DNA of 9,159 nt from JBFLVQ01 sp040758525 (lineage in GTDB: Bacteria > Acidobacteriota > Blastocatellia > Chloracidobacteriales > JADJPF01): assembly GCA_040758525.1 (NCBI GenBank), contig JBFLVQ010000384.1, positions 1 through 9,159 of the forward strand, read 5' to 3'. Below the pieces are notes generated by a model. It made no database searches, had not been told where the DNA came from, and worked only from the letters and a program-made list of their open reading frames with translations. Positions within the stretch are counted from its first letter, which is position 1. Every line of letters begins with the position of its first letter. Position numbers and translations under genes: made by a program. Shown in pieces: positions 1 through 5,644 of the stretch.

Positions 1-102
1 AATTCGTTACGATAAGTAACAGTTGGACAGTTATCAGCAATCCTGCCAATTACCCTGTTTTTGATATTAAGCAGTTTGATATAGAGAGTTTATTAATTAC
101 AC

Positions 103-214
103 AGAGGGAATGGAACCACAGTTGCTGTAGTAACAGGCAGGTTTACCCTCTTAGCTCGAACATAGCTATCCTTTGGTGGGATCGGGTCAGCAATGGACCG
201 ATCCCAGTTTTTTT
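103..214 (+). ncRNA. Candidate structured small RNA or structured 3' UTR
   Basis: Seen: a chain of compatible hairpins. AGAGGG (103-108) pairs with CCCTCT (146-151). Inside it AACC (114-117) pairs with GGTT (140-143), and ACAG (118-121) pairs with CTGT (125-128) around a TTG loop. TAGCT (152-156) pairs with AGCTA (164-168). A strong intrinsic terminator (177-214) closes the chain. No start codon opens a convincing gene here, and two of the three plus-strand frames stop by position 19. Inferred: an independent small RNA of about 110 nt, a riboswitch-like element, or the structured 3' end of a gene to the left. I do not recognise it as 6S, tmRNA, SRP RNA or a known riboswitch. No clear promoter was found just upstream, so its 5' end is uncertain. 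Confidence 0.3.
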
Positions 215-233
215 GCCGTCCAGTTACCAAAGG
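170..233. repeat. Outer inverted repeat enclosing the terminator
   Basis: CCTTTGGT (170-177) is the exact reverse complement of ACCAAAGG (226-233). These 8-bp arms lie outside the terminator stem and its T-tract and share only base 177 with it. As RNA or cruciform DNA, the whole block could form a two-tier structure with the T-tract in an internal loop. The right arm touches the -35 region of the next promoter. Confidence 0.45.
177..214 (+). terminator. Strong rho-independent terminator
   Basis: TGGGATCGG (177-185) pairs perfectly with CCGATCCCA (198-206), a 9-bp stem around a 12-nt loop. After one G come seven T residues (208-214). It is oriented to end plus-strand transcription entering from the left, either an upstream gene or the candidate RNA at 103-176. 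It also insulates the promoter that follows at 233-262. Confidence 0.8.
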
Positions 234-262
234 CGACACAAAGGATGTTTTAAGTGTATAAT
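233..262 (+). promoter_or_regulatory. Sigma-70-like promoter for the DUF433-membrane gene
   Basis: A perfect TATAAT lies at 257-262, with GCGACA (233-238, four of six matches to TTGACA) 18 bp upstream. Transcription would start near 269 and give a leader of about 270 nt before the ATG at 540. The promoter sits directly after a strong terminator, as expected for the start of a new transcription unit. Confidence 0.6.
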
Positions 263-274
263 GACAACATCTTT
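241..274. promoter_or_regulatory. Inverted repeat spanning the -10 box, possible operator
   Basis: GATGTT (244-249) is the exact reverse complement of AACATC (266-271). The match continues into AA(A)/TTT on either side if one G is bulged. The arms bracket the TATAAT at 257-262, so a bound dimer would block RNA polymerase. One candidate ligand is the HTH-like DUF433 domain encoded downstream, acting as an autoregulator; this is inference only. Confidence 0.35.
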
Positions 275-400
275 CGCAGCTAAATCCAGGAAAATGGGGT
301 CTAATTGATGATTGAGGTTATTGTCAAAGCAGGGCGGGGACTGGCTAGAGAAAAGGTCTTGCCCATTGACAATTTCGCCAAGAAAAAAGCCATTTTATCA

Positions 401-494
401 AGGGCGCAAAGCTTGCCCCTGGACTCACTCCATTTGTGCGCCGTCATCTCACGACCAAAGACCTATATCATAGGAAGACAGACTGTCTTACCTA
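401..494 (+). promoter_or_regulatory. Leader with mutually exclusive hairpins, possible attenuator or operator
   Basis: Within the 5' leader of the gene at 540, AGGG(C)GCAA (401-409) pairs with TTGCCCCT (413-420). GGCGCA (403-408) can instead pair with TGCGCC (437-442), so these two folds exclude each other. CCTAT (462-466) pairs with ATAGG (470-474). This competes with a longer near-palindrome at 471-494, whose core AAGACAGACTGTCTT (475-489) is perfect. That palindrome is flanked by TAGG and CCTA with one bulged A. No T-tract follows, so it is not an intrinsic terminator. It could regulate through RNA structure or be a protein-binding operator. The GGCGCAAAGCT stretch only superficially resembles part of the c-di-GMP-I riboswitch. 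Confidence 0.35.
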
Positions 495-539
495 GTCACT
501 CTTGCTCTTGGAACTATCAAAAAAGTTGGAGGAGCAGGC

Positions 540-1319
540 ATGAACTGGCACGAACAAATTGTGATAGATCCTGCGGTAGCGCAGGGAAGACCAACATTAC
601 GTACTGCCAAGCTACCGGTACTGCCTTTAGTGGAAGCATTGCTTGAGGGTACCAGCATAGAGCGGTTGTGTGCGCAATATCCGCAACTTAATTGCTATGA
701 AGTGGCAGCAATGATCAGTTATGCACGTACACTTGTGCTTGATCGTGAGCCAACACGCTTACAACAGCTAGCAATAATAACGGAAATGGCGGGGCTAATC
801 TGTTTTGCCTTTGGCTATGGACTGTCACTAACCACGCTCTTCTCTTATGAAGTTGTCGGGTTTATTCTCCTTGCCTATCTGATTACTTGGCTTAGTCGCC
901 GATTTCAATTACTCGATTATGCTGGCAAGTTAAGCAGTTTTCGGGTTAAACCATTATTGATGATAGGCGCTTGTGTGTTGGGGTTTGCCGCTTGTACGCT
1001 ATTTGCCGAGCCGCCTTTTATTCCCACATTAATTTTAGGTGCGGTACTACTCAGTGTATCAGAACTCTGTAATGAGAATCGCTATTTACGTTGGTTGAGT
1101 TGGGGCAAATGGATCAACATTATCTTGATGGCGAGTCCTATATTGCTGTTAATCAGCTTTGTTATATTACGGCTTATCAATGGTGGTAGCCTGAGTCTTT
1201 ATGACAGTCTATTATTGTTGGCTTATAGCCTTTTGGGAGCAATGATCACAGCACTCACCTATCGTCGTTTTCTTAACACACGGGTTCAAGGGATGGCAAT
1301 CCGGCAACTGTTCTCCTGA
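540..1319 (+). CDS. DUF433 domain fused to a six-helix membrane protein
   Basis: Residues 6-63 match DUF433, a small HTH-like domain found in VapB-type antitoxins and normally encoded as a protein of about 75-80 residues next to a DUF5615 (PIN-like) toxin. Visible hallmarks are IVIDPAVAQGRP, the degenerate RTAKLPV in place of the usual GTR-I-PV, and the GTSIERLCAQYPQL helix pair. From residue 78 the chain becomes strongly hydrophobic, with helices at about 78-98, 103-118, 137-156, 158-176, 192-212 and 220-241, and basic loops (LSRRF, TYRRF). The start is fixed by GGAGGAG (528-534), 5 nt before the ATG. No toxin gene is adjacent. Inferred: a membrane-anchored DNA-binding or signalling protein rather than a classical antitoxin. 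The domain call is fairly secure; the function is unknown. Confidence 0.8.
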   Translation: MNWHEQIVIDPAVAQGRPTLRTAKLPVLPLVEALLEGTSIERLCAQYPQLNCYEVAAMISYARTLVLDREPTRLQQLAIITEMAGLICFAFGYGLSLTTLFSYEVVGFILLAYLITWLSRRFQLLDYAGKLSSFRVKPLLMIGACVLGFAACTLFAEPPFIPTLILGAVLLSVSELCNENRYLRWLSWGKWINIILMASPILLLISFVILRLINGGSLSLYDSLLLLAYSLLGAMITALTYRRFLNTRVQGMAIRQLFS

Positions 1320-1324
1320 TATTT

Positions 1325-1360
1325 TGCTGATAGTATCAGCAGAGCAGGGGATTTTCTGCT
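1325..1360. repeat. Two hairpins after the DUF433-membrane gene
   Basis: TGCTGATA (1325-1332) and TATCAGCA (1334-1341) form a perfect 17-bp palindrome around one G. AGCAG (1343-1347) then pairs with CTGCT (1356-1360). They start 6 nt after the stop codon and may stabilise the mRNA 3' end or assist termination. No T-tract follows the second stem, so a standard intrinsic terminator is not supported. Confidence 0.4.
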
Positions 1361-1379
1361 AAGATAACTGCTTACGGTC

Positions 1380-1399
1380 AGTTTAAGGATAGGTAAACT
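1380..1399. promoter_or_regulatory. Short inverted repeat upstream of khpA
   Basis: AGTTTA (1380-1385) and TAAACT (1394-1399) are exact inverted copies separated by 8 bp, in the 124-bp gap before the KH-domain gene. The geometry would suit a dimeric regulator, but six-base arms in AT-rich DNA can arise by chance. No convincing -35/-10 pair was found here. Confidence 0.2.
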
Positions 1400-1429
1400 A
1401 TTTTCCATAGGTCCTTACAAGCATATGGC

Positions 1430-1435
1430 AGGTGA
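1430..1435 (+). promoter_or_regulatory. Ribosome binding site that sets the khpA start
   Basis: AGGTGA lies 8 nt before the ATG at 1444. It overlaps an alternative in-frame GTG at 1432. That GTG has no ribosome site of its own and would use up this one, so the ATG is preferred. Confidence 0.65.
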
Positions 1436-1443
1436 TAGAAAGC

Positions 1444-1770
1444 ATGGATAATAGAAGAAGACGGACTGGTGCGAAACCTATGCGGCCCGCTCCCCGCCCG
1501 GCGCCGCCGCGCTCGCTGTCGCCACACCAATTGAGATCGCTGCTTGAATACCTCGTCAATAGTTTAGTTGACGATAAACAGGCGGTGGTGGTGACAGAGC
1601 GCGAGAAACAAGGCAAAATCTACTACAACATAAAGGTTGCAAAAAATGACATGGGTAAACTACTAGGGCGCGCCGGCAAAACGATCAGTTGTGTACGTAA
1701 TGTGATGCGTGCGGCCGCCGCCAAGGCTGGTGGGGAAGTGGTTGTTGATGTGTTGGAAGAAGAGCGGTAA
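1444..1770 (+). CDS. khpA: KhpA-type KH-domain RNA-binding protein
   Basis: This is a single KH domain of the KhpA/YlqC family, small cytoplasmic RNA chaperones. In other bacteria they pair with KhpB/Jag and affect cell division, envelope homeostasis and small-RNA function. Residues 28-103 carry the domain: an initial helix (LRSLLEYLVNSLVD), a strand pair, DMGKLLGRAGKTI with the GxxG RNA-binding loop at 75-78, and the helix CVRNVMRAAAAKAG. At 108 residues it is longer than the usual 75-80. The excess is an N-terminal tail (about residues 1-26) rich in Arg and Pro, probably disordered and able to contact RNA. The tail's DNA is far richer in GC than its surroundings. KhpA is often encoded beside rpsP, rimM and trmD, but none is present here. 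The gene ends 2 nt from a convergent gene. Confidence 0.85.
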   Translation: MDNRRRRTGAKPMRPAPRPAPPRSLSPHQLRSLLEYLVNSLVDDKQAVVVTEREKQGKIYYNIKVAKNDMGKLLGRAGKTISCVRNVMRAAAAKAGGEVVVDVLEEER

Positions 1771-1772
1771 TA

Positions 1773-3293
1773 CTACTGTAGATCAAGACCAGCCTGTTTA
1801 AATTGAGTAAGGATCTTTTGATAGGCATCTTGCAATTTGCTGCGTGTTGCCAGTAGATTCAGGGACATTTCAATGTCGCTACGTTGTCGGGCTAGCTGAC
1901 TCATCGTCTCTAGCTCTCCTTCTGCACGGCGACTCTGCTCCATGAAATATATTGTTGCTGGCACACTGTACTGATAGCTAGATTTCTTCTTATTCATTCC
2001 TTCTGTATAAACAATGGCACTCTCTTGTAACTCGGCAATAAGTGCTATACAACGGCGTATTAAGTCGTAAAACTGGCGATGCCAAGCTTCTACTAAGTTT
2101 CCTAGTGAAAGCATTGAAGCCACTTCCCATTCACCCAATAACAGTACCGTACGCTTAAGTTGAATTACTTCGACACTAGAGCGGCGTGGGCGTGCAATAA
2201 GAATCTGTGCCAACTCCTCTATACGGTCCACGAGTTGTTGTTCCATTGCTCCTACATTGGCGTAATCAAGCACTGTAGAGATTGGTGCTAGGTTAGAATC
2301 GCGTTCAACAGTTGGTCTAGGTTGTGTCACCATTTGATTAGGTAGCTCTATTTCATCCTGGCAGTGCCGATCAAGGGTTTCTACGGCATTACGTAACCAC
2401 TGGCCGATCTGTGCGAGTTGTTGTAGCCGCTGCATATTGGTTTGATAGTTCTGTTCTAATAGGCCATCTGCGCGCTCAGCTAGTCGCGCCGCTGCCTCTA
2501 CATTGAGCACACCACTTTCACCTAATTTGCCAACTGAATTTATCCCTGCGCTAAGCAACTTACGGCAGGATTCCATAACAAACTGCCTTTCACTACTGAA
2601 GAGATTGCGAAAGGAGTTCTCTAATGTGAGATTAAGCGCACCAACCACTGACAGTGCCTCAGGGTGCCAGAGTGCCGAACCTAAATCCAGCTTAAGCCGA
2701 CGTGCCCGCGCCATATATTCACCCATAATAAGTTGAGGAAAATCGCTGAGCGCTTGAATCTGTGCTGTTAGTGTGCGTAGCTGCTCCAATAACTCCTGTA
2801 CAGCATAGGTAAGTTGCGGCGGTTCAGGAAATAACTCGGCAAGCAGACTATGCTGCTCTTGATTATTAAGGTCTTGACAAAGTTCAGAAAGCAGTAGTTC
2901 TAGTTTGCCACGATCGTCTATTAGGTTTGACTGTTTAGCGCTTAAGTAACGGGCAAACCCGAGCATATCACTCTGTTTCAGATCACCTTGATTAATGTAT
3001 TGACGTAGCCCGTAAGGAGTCAGAGTATTGTTACACTGCTGTATCCATTCCTCATATTCACGCAACTGTGCTTCTATGGCAGATAGCTTGGCATTCATCA
3101 ACAAGGGATCGCCGCCAGAAATAAGTGGTTTGAGCTGCTTAAGAGCAGCAAAGATTTTACTCTGCAGTTGTGTTGAACCAATCGGTAGATGACCAATCTT
3201 GGCCAGCGTATCCTGAGCGGCATGCAACTGTTTGAAGCGCAATACCAGCTTCTTATATTGCTGGTCTAGTGTTCCCTTCTGATCGCTAGCCAT
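1773..3293 (-). CDS. Hypothetical 506-residue helical protein
   Basis: I do not recognise this family. The protein appears almost entirely alpha-helical and soluble. There is no signal peptide, membrane segment, nucleotide-binding P-loop or metal motif. Helical stretches with heptad-like leucines occur near residues 14-33, 66-88, 128-183, 265-310, 348-366 and 450-500. A Pro-containing linker (about 318-340) divides an N-terminal part from a C-terminal part, and a conspicuous KKKSSYQY lies near 435-442. This resembles a scaffold or structural coiled-coil protein, but no function can be assigned. The ATG at 3293 has no strong ribosome site and begins only about 16 nt after a possible start of transcription. 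It is divergent from the gene at 3505 and convergent with khpA. Confidence 0.8.
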   Translation of the reverse strand: MASDQKGTLDQQYKKLVLRFKQLHAAQDTLAKIGHLPIGSTQLQSKIFAALKQLKPLISGGDPLLMNAKLSAIEAQLREYEEWIQQCNNTLTPYGLRQYINQGDLKQSDMLGFARYLSAKQSNLIDDRGKLELLLSELCQDLNNQEQHSLLAELFPEPPQLTYAVQELLEQLRTLTAQIQALSDFPQLIMGEYMARARRLKLDLGSALWHPEALSVVGALNLTLENSFRNLFSSERQFVMESCRKLLSAGINSVGKLGESGVLNVEAAARLAERADGLLEQNYQTNMQRLQQLAQIGQWLRNAVETLDRHCQDEIELPNQMVTQPRPTVERDSNLAPISTVLDYANVGAMEQQLVDRIEELAQILIARPRRSSVEVIQLKRTVLLLGEWEVASMLSLGNLVEAWHRQFYDLIRRCIALIAELQESAIVYTEGMNKKKSSYQYSVPATIYFMEQSRRAEGELETMSQLARQRSDIEMSLNLLATRSKLQDAYQKILTQFKQAGLDLQ

Positions 3294-3504
3294 AGCCAGT
3301 ATGGTAGATAAGACAAAATATAGTTATTTCGCAGTCCAGACTACAGAAGCTTTATTATTCATTAATCAATTCCAGACAGGCAAGCTAATTTTTACAAAAG
3401 GATTTAAACAAAGATTAAGGTTTTCTTTAGAGGCTTTCTTGCGGATAGCTAATTTCATTAAAATAACCGTGTTGATTTCAGCCTATAATGAAAAAGAGGT
3501 GTCT
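3294..3504. promoter_or_regulatory. AT-rich divergent intergenic region
   Basis: The 211 bp between two divergent hypothetical genes are much richer in A and T than either gene. On the minus strand TATATT (3322-3317) could be a -10 for the 506-residue gene. On the plus strand TATAAT (3484-3489) lies 15 bp before the ATG at 3505, but it has no good -35 and would leave a very short leader. The plus strand stays open from 3301 in frame with the downstream gene. Its translation is unlike that protein, and the good ribosome site is at 3493-3501, so I treat the region as non-coding. Confidence 0.4.
3493..3501 (+). promoter_or_regulatory. Ribosome binding site that sets the start at 3505
   Basis: AAAGAGGTG ends 3 nt before the ATG at 3505, and the AGAGGT core is 4 nt away. 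This is tight but workable. The upstream in-frame ATG at 3301 has no such site, which supports the shorter 206-residue protein. Confidence 0.6.
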
Positions 3505-4125
3505 ATGAGCGACCCTTGGGCTAAAGATTTAGCAGCCAAAATTGCTGCTGGTGATCTATCTACAGAAAAGACTAATGAGCGTGCTGTGCGTATCGTTAAG
3601 TATGCAGAGCGCGCGCGTGAGCAGGCGGCTGAGAGCCTTTTTCAATTGTTTACAGCAAGGATCGATGCAGTAGAACGCTATCTTAAGAGATCAGAAGGGG
3701 GAGGATTCTGGCAGCGTTGGCGCAAGAGCTCACCGCCATTACTCACTTATATAGTTGACCATAATGTGAGCATGCGCTTTCAGTTACATGAAGCTTGGGG
3801 TTCACGTCTAGTGATCGACTTCTTGCGTGGACAGCAACCGAAATTGACTGTTGATGTAGCCACAGCAGAATTGATACAAGGAGAGTATCTGCCGATCTTT
3901 CGCAATTCCGGGGCAATTGCTGGTGCGCAGCTTTGGCGCCAACGTAGTGTAGAAGGTAAACATCCAGAAATGATCGCCCGCTTACTATTATTACTTAGTG
4001 CTGCTGCCATTGATGAAGGTTTAACAGCAGACGAGGCGGTTAGTTGGGTTTATGAGGATGATCTACGTCCATTCACTGCCGCTACAATAGAATCATTGAT
4101 TGAACAGTTAATTGCAACAGCCTGA
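3505..4125 (+). CDS. Hypothetical 206-residue protein
   Basis: I do not recognise this family. From the ATG at 3505 the product has an amphipathic, charged N-terminal helix (WAKDLAAKIAAGDLSTEKTNERAVRIVKYAERAREQAAESLFQLFTARIDAVERYL is read as two pieces, about residues 5-15 and 22-60). A basic, Trp-containing loop (FWQRWRKSSPP, 68-78) follows. The rest looks mixed alpha/beta (YIVDHNVSMRFQLHEAWG, VIDFLRG, LTVDVATAELIQGEYLPIFRN). It ends with a leucine-rich helix (158-170) and an acidic helical C-terminus. No signal peptide or clear catalytic motif is visible. It is divergent from the helical 506-residue gene, so the two may share regulation. It is followed by HU, which has its own promoter. Confidence 0.75.
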   Translation: MSDPWAKDLAAKIAAGDLSTEKTNERAVRIVKYAERAREQAAESLFQLFTARIDAVERYLKRSEGGGFWQRWRKSSPPLLTYIVDHNVSMRFQLHEAWGSRLVIDFLRGQQPKLTVDVATAELIQGEYLPIFRNSGAIAGAQLWRQRSVEGKHPEMIARLLLLLSAAAIDEGLTADEAVSWVYEDDLRPFTAATIESLIEQLIATA

Positions 4126-4217
4126 CTACTCCTAGGCTCTATTGCTATTTCGTTTATATTTTGTTAACAGTAATGGCGGCATTCTTCCCGAACCCCTTTA
4201 TTTTTTTTGCCGTATGC

Positions 4218-4226
4218 TGGTAAAAT
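4218..4226 (+). promoter_or_regulatory. Extended -10 promoter of the HU gene
   Basis: TGG-TAAAAT (4218-4226) is an extended -10 element. It is preceded by an AT-rich, T-tract region (about 4196-4208) instead of a canonical -35. Transcription would start near 4233 and give a leader of about 117 nt before the HU ATG. Confidence 0.55.
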
Positions 4227-4259
4227 AGCAAGGGTCTAGCACTTATTAGTGTTTCATGC

Positions 4260-4290
4260 CGAACCGTTCGTTGGTAAGGGGAACGTTTTT
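4260..4290 (+). promoter_or_regulatory. Palindrome and terminator-like hairpin in the HU leader
   Basis: CGAAC (4260-4264) and GTTCG (4266-4270) form an 11-bp palindrome around one C. Alternatively CGTTC (4265-4269) pairs with GAACG (4281-4285) and is followed directly by TTTTT (4286-4290), a weak terminator-like element. The two folds exclude each other, as in an attenuator, and both lie in the transcribed leader. Stems of only five base pairs keep confidence low. Confidence 0.3.
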
Positions 4291-4349
4291 CAACCGCAGC
4301 CTGGTTTTACTTGTGGTGGAAGTTAAAAGTTCAAAGAGGAGAGTAAAGC

Positions 4350-4667
4350 ATGACTAAGGCAGATTTAATTCAGGAGGTGGCTCGCGCCGCTGAATTGACC
4401 ATTAAGGATGCAGAGGCGATAGTAAATGAGATCTTCCAGGCTATGATCGATTCGCTAAAAAAAGGGGACGAGATAGAGTTACGGGGTTTTGGGACGTTTC
4501 GTCAACGTGAACGTCGCGCCCGTCGTGGGCGCAATCCGAAGACCGGTCAAGCAGTCGAGATTCCACCTAAACGTGTGACTTACTTTAAGCTAGGCAAGGA
4601 GTTGAAGAACCTATTAGCAAAATCTGAGCAAGTCGCTAATCTTGAGCCACAGGTAAGTCAAGAATAG
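4350..4667 (+). CDS. hup: HU-family DNA-binding nucleoid protein
   Basis: This is a histone-like HU/IHF protein that binds and bends DNA as a dimer and helps organise the nucleoid. The 105 residues follow the family pattern. The N-terminal helical dimerisation part is MTKADLIQEVARAAELTIKD (1-20) plus the helix to about 38. The turn and strand signature ELRGFGTF is at 43-50. The DNA-gripping beta-arm contains RNPKTGQ (61-67), whose Pro-63 is the expected intercalating residue. The closing helix is YFKLGKELKNLL (78-89). An acidic/Gln tail of about 15 residues extends beyond the usual 90-residue length. The arm is unusually Arg-rich (RERRARRGR). AGAGGAG (4335-4341) lies 8 nt before the ATG. HU versus IHF subunit cannot be settled, but a single general HU is most likely. 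Confidence 0.95.
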   Translation: MTKADLIQEVARAAELTIKDAEAIVNEIFQAMIDSLKKGDEIELRGFGTFRQRERRARRGRNPKTGQAVEIPPKRVTYFKLGKELKNLLAKSEQVANLEPQVSQE

Positions 4668-4674
4668 GATGATC

Positions 4675-4699
4675 GTGGCGAAGTAACTAGCTTCGCCAC
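4675..4699 (+). terminator. Stable hairpin after HU, possible terminator or processing site
   Basis: GTGGCGAAG (4675-4683) pairs perfectly with CTTCGCCAC (4691-4699) around a 7-nt loop, 8 nt after the HU stop. It lacks a T-tract, so it is not a standard intrinsic terminator. It may protect the HU mRNA 3' end and lower read-through into the hydrolase. Confidence 0.45.
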
Positions 4700-4725
4700 C
4701 GGCTTCGTTACCCGCCCAGTTCACT

Positions 4726-5463
4726 ATGCAATATCAGGTCTGTGGTCAGGGCATACCACTGCTTTTAATTCCAGGATTGGATGGTACTGGCGAACTCTAC
4801 TACCGACAGGTGCCAGAATTGGCCCACGATTTCCAGGTAGTTACCTTTGCCCTACGGGCAAAAGGCGATTTCACCTACGAAGATCTAATTGATGATCTAG
4901 TGAGAGTGATAAAGGAATTGGGGAGTGAGCGAGTATTGATCTGTGGCGAATCTTTTGGAGGTACATTAGCACTAAAATTTGCCCTCGCTCAGCCGCATCT
5001 AGTAGAACGATTGATCATAATTAACTCCTTCCCGTACTTTCGCAATCGCGCCTTATTGGCAGCTAGCCGTGTATTATTAGAGTTCACTCCCTTTGAATTG
5101 ATTACTGCAGGTCGTTGGATTGCTGCCTACTTAGGTCTAATAGCTGAAGATCTCCCTGCTGAAGATCGTGATAAATTTCTTGCTATCACCAGCCGTGTAC
5201 CAAAACTGGCGGTGATGCGCCGTATACAACTGCTCTGGAATTTTGATCTGCGCAATCAGTTAAGCCAGATCAATATTCCAACCCTGTTGCTTGCTTCACG
5301 ACGTGATCGTTTACAGAATTCTATTGCAGAAGCTGAGTATATGGCAGCAAGGATACCCGCTGCTAAAATTCATATTATTGAAAGTATGGGCCATATGCCT
5401 ATGCCAGCTCCCAATTGCTCGTTACGAGGTCTATTGGTTGAGGCTGGTTTTGGACCTAAATAG
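4726..5463 (+). CDS. Alpha/beta-hydrolase fold protein
   Basis: This is a soluble alpha/beta hydrolase of 245 residues, a normal length. PGLDGTG (16-22) supplies the oxyanion-hole region. GESFGG (74-79) is the nucleophile elbow with Ser-76, Asp-194 in ASRRDRL is the likely acid, and His-223 in SMGHMP is the base, so the triad looks complete. The cap (about 104-165) is small and helical. The substrate cannot be read from the sequence; esterase or lipase-like activity is the default guess. There is no signal peptide. The ATG has no obvious ribosome site and no promoter was found, so it may be read through from HU past the hairpin at 4675-4699. It ends three bases before the convergent micro-ORF at 5467. 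Confidence 0.85.
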   Translation: MQYQVCGQGIPLLLIPGLDGTGELYYRQVPELAHDFQVVTFALRAKGDFTYEDLIDDLVRVIKELGSERVLICGESFGGTLALKFALAQPHLVERLIIINSFPYFRNRALLAASRVLLEFTPFELITAGRWIAAYLGLIAEDLPAEDRDKFLAITSRVPKLAVMRRIQLLWNFDLRNQLSQINIPTLLLASRRDRLQNSIAEAEYMAARIPAAKIHIIESMGHMPMPAPNCSLRGLLVEAGFGPK

Positions 5464-5466
5464 AAT

Positions 5467-5580
5467 CTAAGCAAGTTGGGGTTGAAGAAAGATCTGCTGA
5501 GCAATGATATGGAAAGCGATCCAAGCCGTGCCCGCCGCCAGCAAGGCACGTAAGATATTGATTGTTATCTCCTGTCGCAT
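5467..5580 (-). CDS. Possible 37-residue single-helix membrane micro-ORF
   Basis: This short reading frame starts with ATG at 5580 and stops at 5467. It reads MRQEITIN, then a continuous hydrophobic stretch (about residues 8-30, ILRALLAAGTAWIAFHII), then QQIFLQPQLA. A charged start followed by one membrane helix is typical of small membrane proteins. Against it, the ribosome site is poor (AGAG too close to the ATG) and no partner is known. It lies 64 nt downstream of the acetyltransferase gene on the same strand, so it could be co-transcribed. It fills an otherwise empty gap between convergent genes. Confidence 0.3.
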   Translation of the reverse strand: MRQEITINILRALLAAGTAWIAFHIIAQQIFLQPQLA

Positions 5581-5594
5581 ACTCTAATTCTAAT

Positions 5595-5618
5595 ATAAAC
5601 TATCTATTAATAAACTAT
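5595..5618. repeat. Direct repeat of ATAAACTAT
   Basis: ATAAACTAT occurs at 5595-5603 and 5610-5618, a 15-bp period in very AT-rich DNA between the acetyltransferase stop and the micro-ORF start. It may be a regulator site or chance in low-complexity sequence. Confidence 0.35.
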
Positions 5619-5644
5619 ACATGCTCCGTTTCGATAATCCATTG

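Noticed and set aside
152..168. tRNA-like TAGCT...AGCTA arm with a GTTCGAG sequence on the minus strand
   Set aside because: No acceptor, D or anticodon arms can be built around it.
3..308. Frame open from the left edge to a stop at 306-308
   Set aside because: It has no usable start in the window, runs through the terminator hairpin and T-tract and over the promoter, and its translation does not look like a protein domain.
400..445. Resemblance to a c-di-GMP-I riboswitch (GGCGCAAAGCT)
   Set aside because: Only this short block matches. The rest of the conserved core and the second stem are missing.
305..646. 113-codon frame starting TTG/ATG at 305/308
   Set aside because: It overlaps the DUF433 gene by over 100 nt in another frame, has a poor ribosome site and runs across the leader hairpins. 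The DUF433 gene has far better evidence.
1432..1443. GTG start adding four residues to KhpA
   Set aside because: The GTG lies within the ribosome site that serves the ATG at 1444.
3301..3504. 68-codon N-terminal extension of the 206-residue protein
   Set aside because: The stretch is AT-rich and unlike the body of the protein, lacks a ribosome site, and precedes a good site at 3493-3501.
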